From positions 1 to 7,768 of the forward strand of contig JAAEES010000043.1 of NCBI GenBank assembly GCA_013415575.1: a stretch of 7,768 bases of DNA, in the 5' to 3' direction. Numbering within the stretch: position 1 is the first letter of the stretch; every line of letters starts with the position of its first letter. The notes beneath the pieces were generated by a model. The model worked only from the letters and a program-made list of their open reading frames with translations, ran no database searches and was not told where the DNA came from. Origin of the DNA: Methanomicrobiales archaeon. Lineage in GTDB: Archaea; Halobacteriota; Methanomicrobia; Methanomicrobiales; Methanospirillaceae. Below are positions 1 to 6,305 of this stretch, piece by piece. The position numbers and the translations under genes were made by a program.

Positions 1-930
1 AAACGAGGCTGCATCGATGGCCACCGGATCCCGGGAGGCAAGGATGCCGATGTCCGGGACCACTGGCGCGTCACTCCAGCCCACGCAGTCGCAGTCCGGA
101 GTGATGTGGGTGAGGAAATTGAAGTATCCTGCCTTCTTCCCCATCGCTGCGCCGAATGCATACTCCACCATCCGCTCGATGAAGACCGGGATCTCGGTCT
201 CCCAGTCGATTCCAATAGCCTGCTCCGGGCAGATGGTCATGCACTCGAAGCATCCGATGCAGCGGTCCTGGTCGATGGTTGATCGCCGGTCCTCGAGCCG
301 GATTGCCGACCTGGGGCAGACCACGGTGCACTCACCGCAGCCGATACACCTTTCCTCGAGCGTCATCGGGCGGGCCGAGTGCTGCTCCTGCTTTCCCTTC
401 GGGGGTGCGCAGCCCATGGCAAGGTTCTTGATTGCCCCTCCGAACCCGGCCGGTTCATGCCCCTTGAAGTGGGACATCACGATCAGGGATGAGACATCAG
501 CGATATCCCCGGATATCAGAACACGGCTGAAATGGTTCTTCCCTATCCTGATCTCCCGCATGTTGTTTCCGGCTAATCCGTCAGCAATGATGACCGGAGC
601 CCTGACCGTGGCGTAACTGAATCCGTGTTCGAGCGCGGTGGTGATGTGATTCACAGCGTCTGACCTGCTGCCCAGGTAGAGTGTGTTTGAATCGGTCAGG
701 AACGGCCGTCCCCCGTGCTCCCGTATCCTGTCAACCACCTGCCGGCCGAAGACCGGACTGATAAACGAATCATTCCCCACTTCCCCAAAGTGGATCTTGA
801 TTGCCGCTGGCGCTCCCGGAATGATGCACTCCCCGAAACCGGCACGATCAAAGAGCGCCCTCACCTTTGCAGCAGTGCTCTGTTCCGGATTTCGGGCCCG
901 GAGGCCGGCAAAATAAACATCAGAGCTCAT
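1..930 (-). CDS. DUF362 domain protein with two [4Fe-4S] ferredoxin motifs (C-terminus cut by window edge)
   Basis: The reading frame is open from ATG 930 to the left edge, giving 310 residues with no stop; the C-terminus lies outside. An N-terminal DUF362 region (about residues 1-190) contains typical stretches such as IKIHFGEVGN and VMSHFKGHEPAGFGGAIKNLAMG. It is followed by two ferredoxin-type motifs: Cys195, 198, 201, 205 (CIGCGECTVVCP) and Cys224, 227, 230, 234 (CIGCFECMTICP). DUF362 then resumes with ITPDCDC (Cys280, Cys282) and VPDIGILASRDPVAID. The two motifs should hold two [4Fe-4S] clusters, so an electron-transfer or redox role in the cytoplasm is inferred; no signal peptide or membrane segment is visible. 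The substrate of this family is not known to me. The start is supported by GGGGAG five to six bases upstream. The gene lies 84 bases downstream of ferritin in the same direction, with a weak TATA-like TTAACCTTAT near 970-979. Family call is firm; function is open. Confidence 0.88.
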   Translation of the reverse strand, partial: MSSDVYFAGLRARNPEQSTAAKVRALFDRAGFGECIIPGAPAAIKIHFGEVGNDSFISPVFGRQVVDRIREHGGRPFLTDSNTLYLGSRSDAVNHITTALEHGFSYATVRAPVIIADGLAGNNMREIRIGKNHFSRVLISGDIADVSSLIVMSHFKGHEPAGFGGAIKNLAMGCAPPKGKQEQHSARPMTLEERCIGCGECTVVCPRSAIRLEDRRSTIDQDRCIGCFECMTICPEQAIGIDWETEIPVFIERMVEYAFGAAMGKKAGYFNFLTHITPDCDCVGWSDAPVVPDIGILASRDPVAIDAASF

Positions 931-1004
931 TCATGCTCCCCGCAACCCTCCATTCAACCGGCGATCCGATAAGGTTAATCGCAGGGATCCTGAGCAGTCG
1001 ATGG

Positions 1005-1009
1005 AAAAA
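1005..1009 (-). terminator. Weak T-run after ferritin
   Basis: On the minus strand a run of five T lies six bases past the ferritin stop. Archaeal termination often needs only a T-rich stretch, but a run of five is minimal, so read-through into the DUF362 gene remains possible. Confidence 0.3.
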
Positions 1010-1014
1010 TAGGG

Positions 1015-1503
1015 TTATTCTCTCTTGCCAAGCTCCTGATCAAGGCAGAAGAGATGTCCGGGAACATCCCCGATTATCGAGATCTTGGCCACGATTTCGC
1101 TGGCGTTGGCCTCCTCCTCGACCTGCTCCTTCACAAACCAGCCAAGGAAGTTCTGCGTTGCGTAATCCTTCTCCTTGACGGCAATATCCATGATTCCGTT
1201 GATGAGGCCGGTGACCTTCTGCTCATGGGCCAGCACCTGGTCAAAGACCGCCCCGGCAGACTTCCATGGCGTTTTTGGTGCCTCGATGGCCGTCAGCCTG
1301 ACCCTACCTCCCGCTTCTATGATGTAGTCATAAAACTTCATGGCATGTGCGAGCTCTTCTTTGGCTTGGATCCTGAGCCACTTCGCAAACCCCTTCATAG
1401 TGACGGACTCCATGTAGGCGGACATGGCGAGGTAGAGGTAGGATGAGTACATTTCGGCGTTGAGCTGCTTGTTCAGCGCATCTTCCACAGACTTCTTCAG
1501 CAT
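1015..1503 (-). CDS. ftn: Non-heme ferritin (iron storage)
   Basis: This 162-residue protein is a full-length bacterial/archaeal-type ferritin. Such proteins form 24-subunit shells that oxidise Fe(II) and store it as a mineral core. All expected di-iron and third-site ligands are present at the numbering used for E. coli FtnA: Glu17, Glu50, His53, Glu94 and Gln127 (A/B sites), and Glu49, Glu126, Glu129 and Glu130 (C site). Position 52 is Ala where bacterioferritin has its heme-ligating Met, so this is ferritin rather than bacterioferritin. The helical pattern covers four helices plus a short C-terminal fifth. The start at 1503 is fixed by a strong AGGAGGT five bases upstream and by the FtnA-like N-terminus (MLKKSVEDALNKQLNAE). 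It follows the two-TM gene by 95 bases containing a T-run terminator and a TATA-like box, so it is probably transcribed on its own. It would buffer iron and limit Fenton chemistry. Confidence 0.95.
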   Translation of the reverse strand: MLKKSVEDALNKQLNAEMYSSYLYLAMSAYMESVTMKGFAKWLRIQAKEELAHAMKFYDYIIEAGGRVRLTAIEAPKTPWKSAGAVFDQVLAHEQKVTGLINGIMDIAVKEKDYATQNFLGWFVKEQVEEEANASEIVAKISIIGDVPGHLFCLDQELGKRE

Positions 1504-1508
1504 CAGAA

Positions 1509-1515
1509 ACCTCCT
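1509..1515 (-). promoter_or_regulatory. Strong Shine-Dalgarno site of ferritin
   Basis: AGGAGGT lies five bases before the ferritin ATG and fixes the start. Confidence 0.8.
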
Positions 1516-1530
1516 GATACCCGAAGGGTT

Positions 1531-1556
1531 GATTTATTTTCTTTTAATCCTTTCGA
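1531..1556 (-). promoter_or_regulatory. Candidate ferritin promoter (TATA-like and BRE-like)
   Basis: Read on the minus strand, CGAAAG is followed by the AT-rich GATTAAAAGAAAATAAATC. The box centre is about 40 bases before the ATG, so transcription would begin near 1515-1520 and give a very short leader that just includes the Shine-Dalgarno site. An 11-base palindrome, ACCC-N3-GGGT (1519-1529), falls between the box and the Shine-Dalgarno site and could be an operator. It does not resemble any archaeal iron-regulator site I know. Confidence 0.5.
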
Positions 1557-1577
1557 ACAGGCTGCTGCACCTGTAAA

Positions 1578-1592
1578 ATGGGGAAAAAAGAA
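1578..1592 (-). terminator. T-run terminator after the two-TM protein gene
   Basis: On the minus strand, six consecutive T (1584-1589) inside TTCTTTTTTCCCC begin about ten bases past the stop codon. There is no clear hairpin. This fits an archaeal T-rich terminator and separates the upstream block from ferritin. Confidence 0.5.
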
Positions 1593-1598
1593 CAGGAT

Positions 1599-2354
1599 TC
1601 ATCCTTTGACAATTACCGATGCATTCTGGTCGAAAGGATTTGTCCGCATCGCAAGCGAGAAAAGGTAGGGATAGTTGCGATTGAGGTAGCGTACATAGTC
1701 CACCCACTGGAGAGCCAGGTTTCTATAAACCCTGAGCAGGTCCCCTTTCAGGTGATCGAGGTCGCTGTCCGGGAGCGATGAGGGATCCGTGCGACGGTTG
1801 AGCTCTTCGGTCAGGTGGAAGACGCTTCGCAGGACCTCGGTGAACGACTGGTGTTCGAGGAGAACCGGGTTTTCGAGGAGGCGGAGGAGGAAGTTTCTCC
1901 GTTCTTTGAGAAATCCCGACATACCGATCAGGTCAACTTTCCGGGGATCGATGTCAAATGTATATCCAGCCATGAAACGGTTCAGAGTGGAAAAATCATC
2001 GTCCTTCCAGTCACCGGTCACAATCAACTGTTCTCTGACCGTATCGAGGGAGGGGTCGCAATCGGAAAGGTATGTCAGGAGTTCATTGCCGACTTCCGAA
2101 TAGAATGTCTCGATCACCATGTTGAGTTTCTCGAGCCTCTGGTTGCGGGCACGGATTGCCAGGAGTTCGTTCAGGACGATAGTTACGAGGAACACGCTGA
2201 CAGGGAGAAATCCAAGCGCGTTGAAGATGTAGTTCAGGGTGTCCCGCGTATTCTGGAGCACGGTGAGCTTGACCGCATAGATGAGGATCGAGACACAGAC
2301 CAGGACTATCCCAAGCCTGATCTGCCAGGTATATTTCCGCATGAAACTATCCAT
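1599..2354 (-). CDS. Conserved two-TM membrane protein of unknown function
   Basis: This 251-residue protein has two hydrophobic segments near the N-terminus (about residues 12-30 and 43-66). They are followed by a mostly helical soluble region of about 185 residues, probably cytoplasmic because basic residues (RARNQR, 68-73) follow the second segment. No enzyme motif is recognised. The C-terminal stretch YPYLFSLAMRTNPF (228-241), ending with an NPF motif and a hydrophobic tail, looks like a conserved signature. I recall similar tails in uncharacterised two-TM proteins but cannot name a family. A single Cys (99) argues against a metal-cluster role. The ATG at 2354 has only a weak ribosome site; Met5 is an alternative. 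The gene starts 42 bases after the VOC dioxygenase-like gene and may be read from the same transcript. A T-run terminator follows it. Confidence 0.8.
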   Translation of the reverse strand: MDSFMRKYTWQIRLGIVLVCVSILIYAVKLTVLQNTRDTLNYIFNALGFLPVSVFLVTIVLNELLAIRARNQRLEKLNMVIETFYSEVGNELLTYLSDCDPSLDTVREQLIVTGDWKDDDFSTLNRFMAGYTFDIDPRKVDLIGMSGFLKERRNFLLRLLENPVLLEHQSFTEVLRSVFHLTEELNRRTDPSSLPDSDLDHLKGDLLRVYRNLALQWVDYVRYLNRNYPYLFSLAMRTNPFDQNASVIVKG

Positions 2355-2378
2355 ACCAGACTCGTTTTCCTGTGCGAG

Positions 2379-2383
2379 AAAAA
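2379..2383 (-). terminator. Weak T-run in the VOC / two-TM gap
   Basis: A minus-strand run of five T (CCTATTTTTCTC) lies in the 42-base gap after the VOC gene. It could end some transcripts, but it is short and the gap holds no convincing promoter for the next gene. Confidence 0.25.
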
Positions 2384-2396
2384 TAGGTTATTGAGC

Positions 2397-3533
2397 CTAC
2401 TGGCGTCCGGTCGCCCGGGTGAGCAGCTCGACATTGCTCCTGGTGAAGAAGCCGTCAAAGCCCTTGTAGCGGTGAATGTACTCGTTTACGAGCAGGGTAT
2501 GGGGAGAGGGCATGGAAAACGTCTGTTGGAGTCCTTCTTCCGGAGATCCGACCAGTTCCACGAGGAAATCCATGCCATCATTTCTGAGCGCCGAAAAGGT
2601 CTCCTCGATTTCTTCGGTCCGGAAGGCCATGTGGTGTACACGGGTGCCGTAGTGCCGGATGAACAGTTCGGTCGGTCCCGATGTCCCTGCATCCCGGTAT
2701 GGCTCGATTCCGGAGGTGAATACCTGGGCGTAGCCTTCATGCTCCAGGCGTGCCACGCTGGTGATGGAATTGAGCGACCTGACAAAGACCGCAAAGTCGA
2801 ACCGGTACGAGGTGAGGTTCATGAATTCGAGGATGGCATCGTTCCGCTCCATGGCCCTGACCCGGGTGGCCGTATGATCGAGCTCGTGGATGCAGGAGAG
2901 GTGGGGGTATCCGGGTTTTTCCGGGTTGCCAGGATGGATTCGTGCAGAGGCCGGGGCATAGTTCCCCTCCTCCCCGCTCCATTCGATGAACCCGGTTGAA
3001 TTTCCGGTATAGGGAGAGGGAACGGTCTGGATATACCGGAAGTGGGGATAGTCGATGATCCCGGGCGTGAGGAACTGCACTCCCCGTTCGTTCTGGATCT
3101 CGACGTACTTATCCAGTTCCCCCGTCCGGTAGATGAAGGTCTCGAGTCGGGTATTGGGGAGCGCCAGGGTCTTTTCAGCCACATTCACAGCCAGGAAAGG
3201 ATTTTCACCCCGCTTTCGCGCCCGAACCAGGAAATGTGCGGATCCCTCTGTGCCGAGCACAAAGGTCCGGAACGTGTCGTCATCGAACTGCGCCCTGACG
3301 GAGAGGCCGGTATACCTGAGCAACCCGGCTACCGCCTGGTCAAGCCGATCCTGTTCCGTGGAAATGATCAGCGCATCAAGACCACCGACAAGCCCTTCGA
3401 GACCGTGCTCCCGCCGCTCTTTTACCACCGCCGGTATCCGGATGGCCAGGTCCGTCTCCTGCCGCTCCATGAATCCCTCCTGCCCCGGGAAAGATTTTCC
3501 CCCGGATTGGTCAACTTCCGGAGGGTCTTTCAT
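2397..3533 (-). CDS. VOC-superfamily protein resembling 4-hydroxyphenylpyruvate dioxygenase
   Basis: This 378-residue protein has the length and two-domain layout of HPPD-like Fe(II) enzymes: an N-terminal VOC half (about 48-200) and a C-terminal half (about 215-372). The C-terminal half aligns by eye with HPPD. HELDHTATRV gives ligand His220 (HPPD IDH), TRVHHMAF gives His301 (HPPD QHVA), and VNEYIHRYKGFDGF gives Glu351 (HPPD EFIQR...GF). The iron triad therefore appears intact. The substrate-pocket signatures differ: HPPD's PLNEP-like loop reads TSGIEP (273-278), and the GFGxGNF ending reads GFFTRSNV (361-368). True HPPD converts 4-hydroxyphenylpyruvate to homogentisate with O2, but no tyrosine-degradation gene is nearby, so the substrate is unknown and HPPD itself is doubtful. 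It sits 45 bases after the YHS gene, probably in the copA transcript. ATG 3533 has AGGAG nine bases upstream; Met22 (3470), behind a better AGGAGG, may be the real start. Confidence 0.75.
   Translation of the reverse strand: MKDPPEVDQSGGKSFPGQEGFMERQETDLAIRIPAVVKERREHGLEGLVGGLDALIISTEQDRLDQAVAGLLRYTGLSVRAQFDDDTFRTFVLGTEGSAHFLVRARKRGENPFLAVNVAEKTLALPNTRLETFIYRTGELDKYVEIQNERGVQFLTPGIIDYPHFRYIQTVPSPYTGNSTGFIEWSGEEGNYAPASARIHPGNPEKPGYPHLSCIHELDHTATRVRAMERNDAILEFMNLTSYRFDFAVFVRSLNSITSVARLEHEGYAQVFTSGIEPYRDAGTSGPTELFIRHYGTRVHHMAFRTEEIEETFSALRNDGMDFLVELVGSPEEGLQQTFSMPSPHTLLVNEYIHRYKGFDGFFTRSNVELLTRATGRQ
3476..3481 (-). promoter_or_regulatory. Internal Shine-Dalgarno supporting an alternative start at 3470
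   Basis: AGGAGG lies five bases before the in-frame ATG at 3468-3470 (Met22 of the VOC protein). It is a better site than the AGGAG nine bases before ATG 3533. The intervening 21 residues are polar and look non-domain, so translation may begin at 3470. Confidence 0.5.
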
Positions 3534-3578
3534 ATGCGTATTCTCCTCATTTGAATAGTGATACCAGACAGCGGAAGC

Positions 3579-3728
3579 TTAACTCGCTGTGGCGTACTTT
3601 TCGGGATCGGTATCGAATTTCTTCTTACAGCCGGGTGCACAGAAATAGTAGGTCTTCCCTTTGTACTCGCTCGTGAATTTCGCGGTCTTCTCGTCAACGG
3701 TCATCTTGCAGATGGGGTCGATTGCCAT
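3579..3728 (-). CDS. Small YHS-domain metal-binding protein
   Basis: This 49-residue ORF starts three bases after the copA stop. It is a stand-alone YHS domain: DPICKMTVD near the N-terminus (Cys7), KGKTYYFCAPGCKKKF (Cys30, Cys34), then DPEKYA. YHS and TRASH-like domains bind metals through such cysteines. They occur as short proteins beside copper ATPases or fused to them, so a role as a small cytoplasmic copper-binding or delivery partner of the adjacent ATPase is inferred. The usual CGM motif reads CKM here, a small deviation. GAGGTG about eight bases before the ATG, inside the copA tail, serves as ribosome site, and the spacing implies translation from the copA transcript. The short length makes it easy to miss in automatic annotation. 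The domain call is firm; the bound metal is not shown by sequence. Confidence 0.9.
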   Translation of the reverse strand: MAIDPICKMTVDEKTAKFTSEYKGKTYYFCAPGCKKKFDTDPEKYATAS

Positions 3729-3731
3729 GGA

Positions 3732-6170
3732 TCAGGCACCTCGCATTTCCTCTTTTTTGGCGGGAGGGATATAGCTTTTGAGCATGAGGGAGAGGGAGAT
3801 CACGGTCACCGAACTTGCCGCCATGGCCAGCGCTGCGAGCTCCGGGCTGAAGGTATATCCGGTGAACGGATACAGGAGGCCGGCGGCGAGCGGGATAAGG
3901 GCGGTGTTGTAGGCAAACGCCCAGAAGATGTTCTGCCGGATCCGCTGCATCACCTTTCGCGAGAGCTGGATTGCCGCAGCAGCATCAAGAAGGTCATCCT
4001 TGATCAGCACGATATCACCCGACTCGATGGCCACATCGGTCCCGCTCCCGATGGCGATGCCCACATCGGCCCGGGCCAGGGCAGGAGCATCATTGATGCC
4101 GTCACCGACGAACGCCACAACCCCGCCACCATTCTGGAGTTCCTCCACCTTGCGGGCCTTTTCCTCGGGCAGCACCTCGGAGAAGACGGTTCTGATCCCG
4201 ACCTGCCGGGCGACTGCCTCGGCGGTCCGCTGATTGTCCCCGGTGATCATGGCTACCGAGAGGCCCATTCTCCCGAGCTCCCGGATAGCGTCCGGGGTGG
4301 TCTCCTTGATGGTGTCGGCGATGGCGATGATCCCGGCAGGAGTTCCGGCAACCGCGATGATGACTCCGGTCTTCCCGTCCTGCTCAAGAGCGGTGACCTG
4401 CTCTTCGAGCTCCGGGGGAATGATAACTCCACGCTCTGCCATGAGGGGCCGGTTGCCGATGAGCACTTCTTCTCCAAGCACCCGGGCAAAAACCCCCTTT
4501 CCTCCTAATGTGGTGAATTCAGCAGAAGGCTCGGGCGGGATTCCCGCTTCTTCCGCTTTTCTCACCACCGCCTCGGCAAGAGGGTGGGATGAGTTCTTCT
4601 CCACACCGGAGGCGATAGCAAGCAACGTCCGTTCGTCGATTCCGGTGGCGATGATGTCCGTGACCGCCGGTTTTCCGCGGGTCAGCGTCCCGGTCTTGTC
4701 GAAGACCACCGCGGTGAGGTGGTCGGCCACCTCAAGCGCCTCACCATTCCTCACCAGTATTCCGAGCTCGGCTCCCCTTCCCACTCCCACTGTGATTGCG
4801 GTTGGCGTGGCAAGGCCCAGTGCACAGGGGCAGGCCACCACCAGGACGGAGATGAGTGCGGTCAGGGAAAAGAGCAGGGTCGCATCGAGCGCAAAGTACC
4901 ATATCGAGAATGCGGAGAACGCGATGATCAGCACGGCAGGGATGAAGTAGCTGACCGCCACATCAGCAATCCGCTGAACCGGGAGTTTTGATGCCTGCGC
5001 CTCCTCTACGAGACGGATAATTTGGGCCAGTGCGGTATCCTTCCCAATCCGGTCGGCCCGGAAGGTGAAGACACCGTTGGTGTTGAGGGTTCCCCCTACT
5101 ACCAGTGATCCTTTCTCCTTGAGCACCGGTATCGGCTCCCCGCTAATCATCGATTCATCCACATAGCTCTCCCCACCGGTGACCTCCCCATCGACCGGCA
5201 CGTTCTCACCGGGCTTTACCGCCAGGATATCTCCTACCATCACATCTTCGACCGGCACTTCTGTCTCGTTTCCCTCGCGAATGACGGTGGCCGTCTTTGG
5301 ACGGAGGGCAATCAGGGTCCTGATGGCCTCGGATGTCCTGCCCTTTGCCCGCGCTTCGAGGTACCTTCCGAGGATGAGGAACGATGCGAGCATGATCGCG
5401 GTGTCATAGAACATGAACTCCCGCGTAAGCACGATGCCCAGCGTGCCAAGAACGCTGGCGCCGAATGCCACACCCGTGCCCATGGCATACATCACGTCCA
5501 TGTTGAGCGTCCTGTTACGCAAGGCGTTTCCAGCGGCGCGGAATATCGGATAGGCTACATAGACGAAGACGGGGGTGGAGATGATCAGCAGGGCCCAGGA
5601 GAGGGTCTCCATGGAGACAGGGATGGGGAGGAACATCAGGATAAAGAGCGGAATGCTCACGGCAAACCCGATGGAGAACCGGCGCATCTTTTCGGAGAGA
5701 TCCTTCTGGCGTGCCTTCTCTTCAGCCTCGAGGGAGAGTTCCTCGGCAACTCCGAGGTACTGGTAGCCTGCATCTTCGATGGCAGCCTTCATATCGTCGA
5801 GTGATGTGACCGATGCATTGTAGGCGACATAGGCCTTCTCGGTGGAGAGGTTCACCCGGGCCTGCACCACCCCGGGAAGGGCAGAGAGTGCTTTCTCGAT
5901 GGTCTCAACGCAGGTTGCACAGACCATCCCCCCGACCTTCAGCACTACTTCATCATGGATGACCTCGTAGCCGGCAGCCTGCACCACCTTCTCGATCTCC
6001 ATCAGCGATACCGTGGCCGGGTCGAATTCCACCCGGGCCGAATCGGTCCCGAAGTTCGCCCGGGCGGTCATGCCCTTTCCCATGCCGGCGATTGCATCCT
6101 CGATGGTCAGGCTGCAGGTGGCGCAGTGCATCCCGGAGATCTTCAGGTCGGCGGTAATCCTCTCTCCCAT
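3732..6170 (-). CDS. copA: Cu(+)-exporting P1B-type ATPase with two N-terminal HMA domains
   Basis: This 812-residue protein is a full-length heavy-metal P-type ATPase that uses ATP to pump Cu(+) (possibly also Ag(+)) out of the cytoplasm. Two HMA domains carry GMHCATC (Cys16, Cys19) and GMVCATC (Cys84, Cys87). Membrane segments begin near residue 165. The actuator loop has SGEP (343-346). The transmembrane metal site has CPC (447-449), Tyr754-Asn755 and MAASS (783-787), the set that marks the Cu(+) P1B-1 subgroup. The phosphorylation site is Asp491 in DKTGTLT. The nucleotide domain has Ser-His-Pro (528-530), and TGD (643-645) and GDGINDAP (689-696) complete the P-domain. The ATG at 6170 follows AGGAAGGA by about eight bases. 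It is the first gene of the minus-strand block, divergent from the slipin gene, with the YHS gene directly behind. A candidate operator lies in the divergent region. No disrupted motif is seen. Confidence 0.97.
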   Translation of the reverse strand: MGERITADLKISGMHCATCSLTIEDAIAGMGKGMTARANFGTDSARVEFDPATVSLMEIEKVVQAAGYEVIHDEVVLKVGGMVCATCVETIEKALSALPGVVQARVNLSTEKAYVAYNASVTSLDDMKAAIEDAGYQYLGVAEELSLEAEEKARQKDLSEKMRRFSIGFAVSIPLFILMFLPIPVSMETLSWALLIISTPVFVYVAYPIFRAAGNALRNRTLNMDVMYAMGTGVAFGASVLGTLGIVLTREFMFYDTAIMLASFLILGRYLEARAKGRTSEAIRTLIALRPKTATVIREGNETEVPVEDVMVGDILAVKPGENVPVDGEVTGGESYVDESMISGEPIPVLKEKGSLVVGGTLNTNGVFTFRADRIGKDTALAQIIRLVEEAQASKLPVQRIADVAVSYFIPAVLIIAFSAFSIWYFALDATLLFSLTALISVLVVACPCALGLATPTAITVGVGRGAELGILVRNGEALEVADHLTAVVFDKTGTLTRGKPAVTDIIATGIDERTLLAIASGVEKNSSHPLAEAVVRKAEEAGIPPEPSAEFTTLGGKGVFARVLGEEVLIGNRPLMAERGVIIPPELEEQVTALEQDGKTGVIIAVAGTPAGIIAIADTIKETTPDAIRELGRMGLSVAMITGDNQRTAEAVARQVGIRTVFSEVLPEEKARKVEELQNGGGVVAFVGDGINDAPALARADVGIAIGSGTDVAIESGDIVLIKDDLLDAAAAIQLSRKVMQRIRQNIFWAFAYNTALIPLAAGLLYPFTGYTFSPELAALAMAASSVTVISLSLMLKSYIPPAKKEEMRGA

Positions 6171-6204
6171 CTCTCTGTTCCTTCCTCTTGATCCAACATG
6201 GCAT

Positions 6205-6230
6205 CATGAAGACTAATAGATGCTTTCATG
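6205..6230. promoter_or_regulatory. Candidate operator/promoter in the copA-slipin divergent region
   Basis: CATGAA (6205-6210) and TTCATG (6225-6230) form a perfect six-base inverted repeat around a 14-base, AT-richer centre. On the minus strand the centre contains CTATTAG, a poor TATA-like element. If used, it would start copA transcription near 6188, just before its Shine-Dalgarno site. A dyad over a TATA box would suit a repressor, but arms this short can occur by chance. No known copper-regulator consensus is recognised. Confidence 0.35.
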
Positions 6231-6270
6231 CAGCGAGGAAACGGCGAGCCAGGGGTTTCTTCCCGTTCCA

Positions 6271-6281
6271 CTACCTATATC
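6271..6281 (+). promoter_or_regulatory. TATA-like box of the slipin gene
   Basis: CTACCTATATC has its TATAT at 6276-6280, about 27 bases before ATG 6306. A transcript starting about 25-28 bases downstream of the box would begin at or next to that ATG, giving a leaderless mRNA. This fits the lack of a good Shine-Dalgarno site and argues against the earlier in-frame ATG at 6228, which lies upstream of this box. Confidence 0.5.
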
Positions 6282-6305
6282 AGATCGCCGGGATCAGACA
6301 CGGGT

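Noticed and set aside
17..616. 199-codon plus-strand open frame
   Set aside because: Antisense to the DUF362 gene with its two ferredoxin motifs; Ser/Pro/Met-rich shadow composition.
923..934. Tiny ORF at ATG 934 overlapping the DUF362 start
   Set aside because: It ends after four codons; most likely chance. ATG 930 has the proper frame and a ribosome site.
1054..1446. 130-codon plus-strand open frame
   Set aside because: Antisense shadow of ferritin, all of whose ligand residues are read on the minus strand.
1815..2999. 394-codon plus-strand open frame
   Set aside because: It lies opposite the two-TM and VOC genes, spans their intergenic gap, shows no domain, and has the Gly/Asp/Glu/His-rich composition of an antisense shadow in GC-rich DNA.
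3558..4508. 316-codon plus-strand open frame
   Set aside because: Antisense to the YHS gene and the end of copA, whose motifs are unmistakable. No recognisable domain, and a biased composition rich in Gly, Asp and His.
6228..6305. 26-residue N-terminal extension of the slipin protein
   Set aside because: Polar sequence unlike the family, beginning upstream of the TATA-like box that places the transcript start near 6306.
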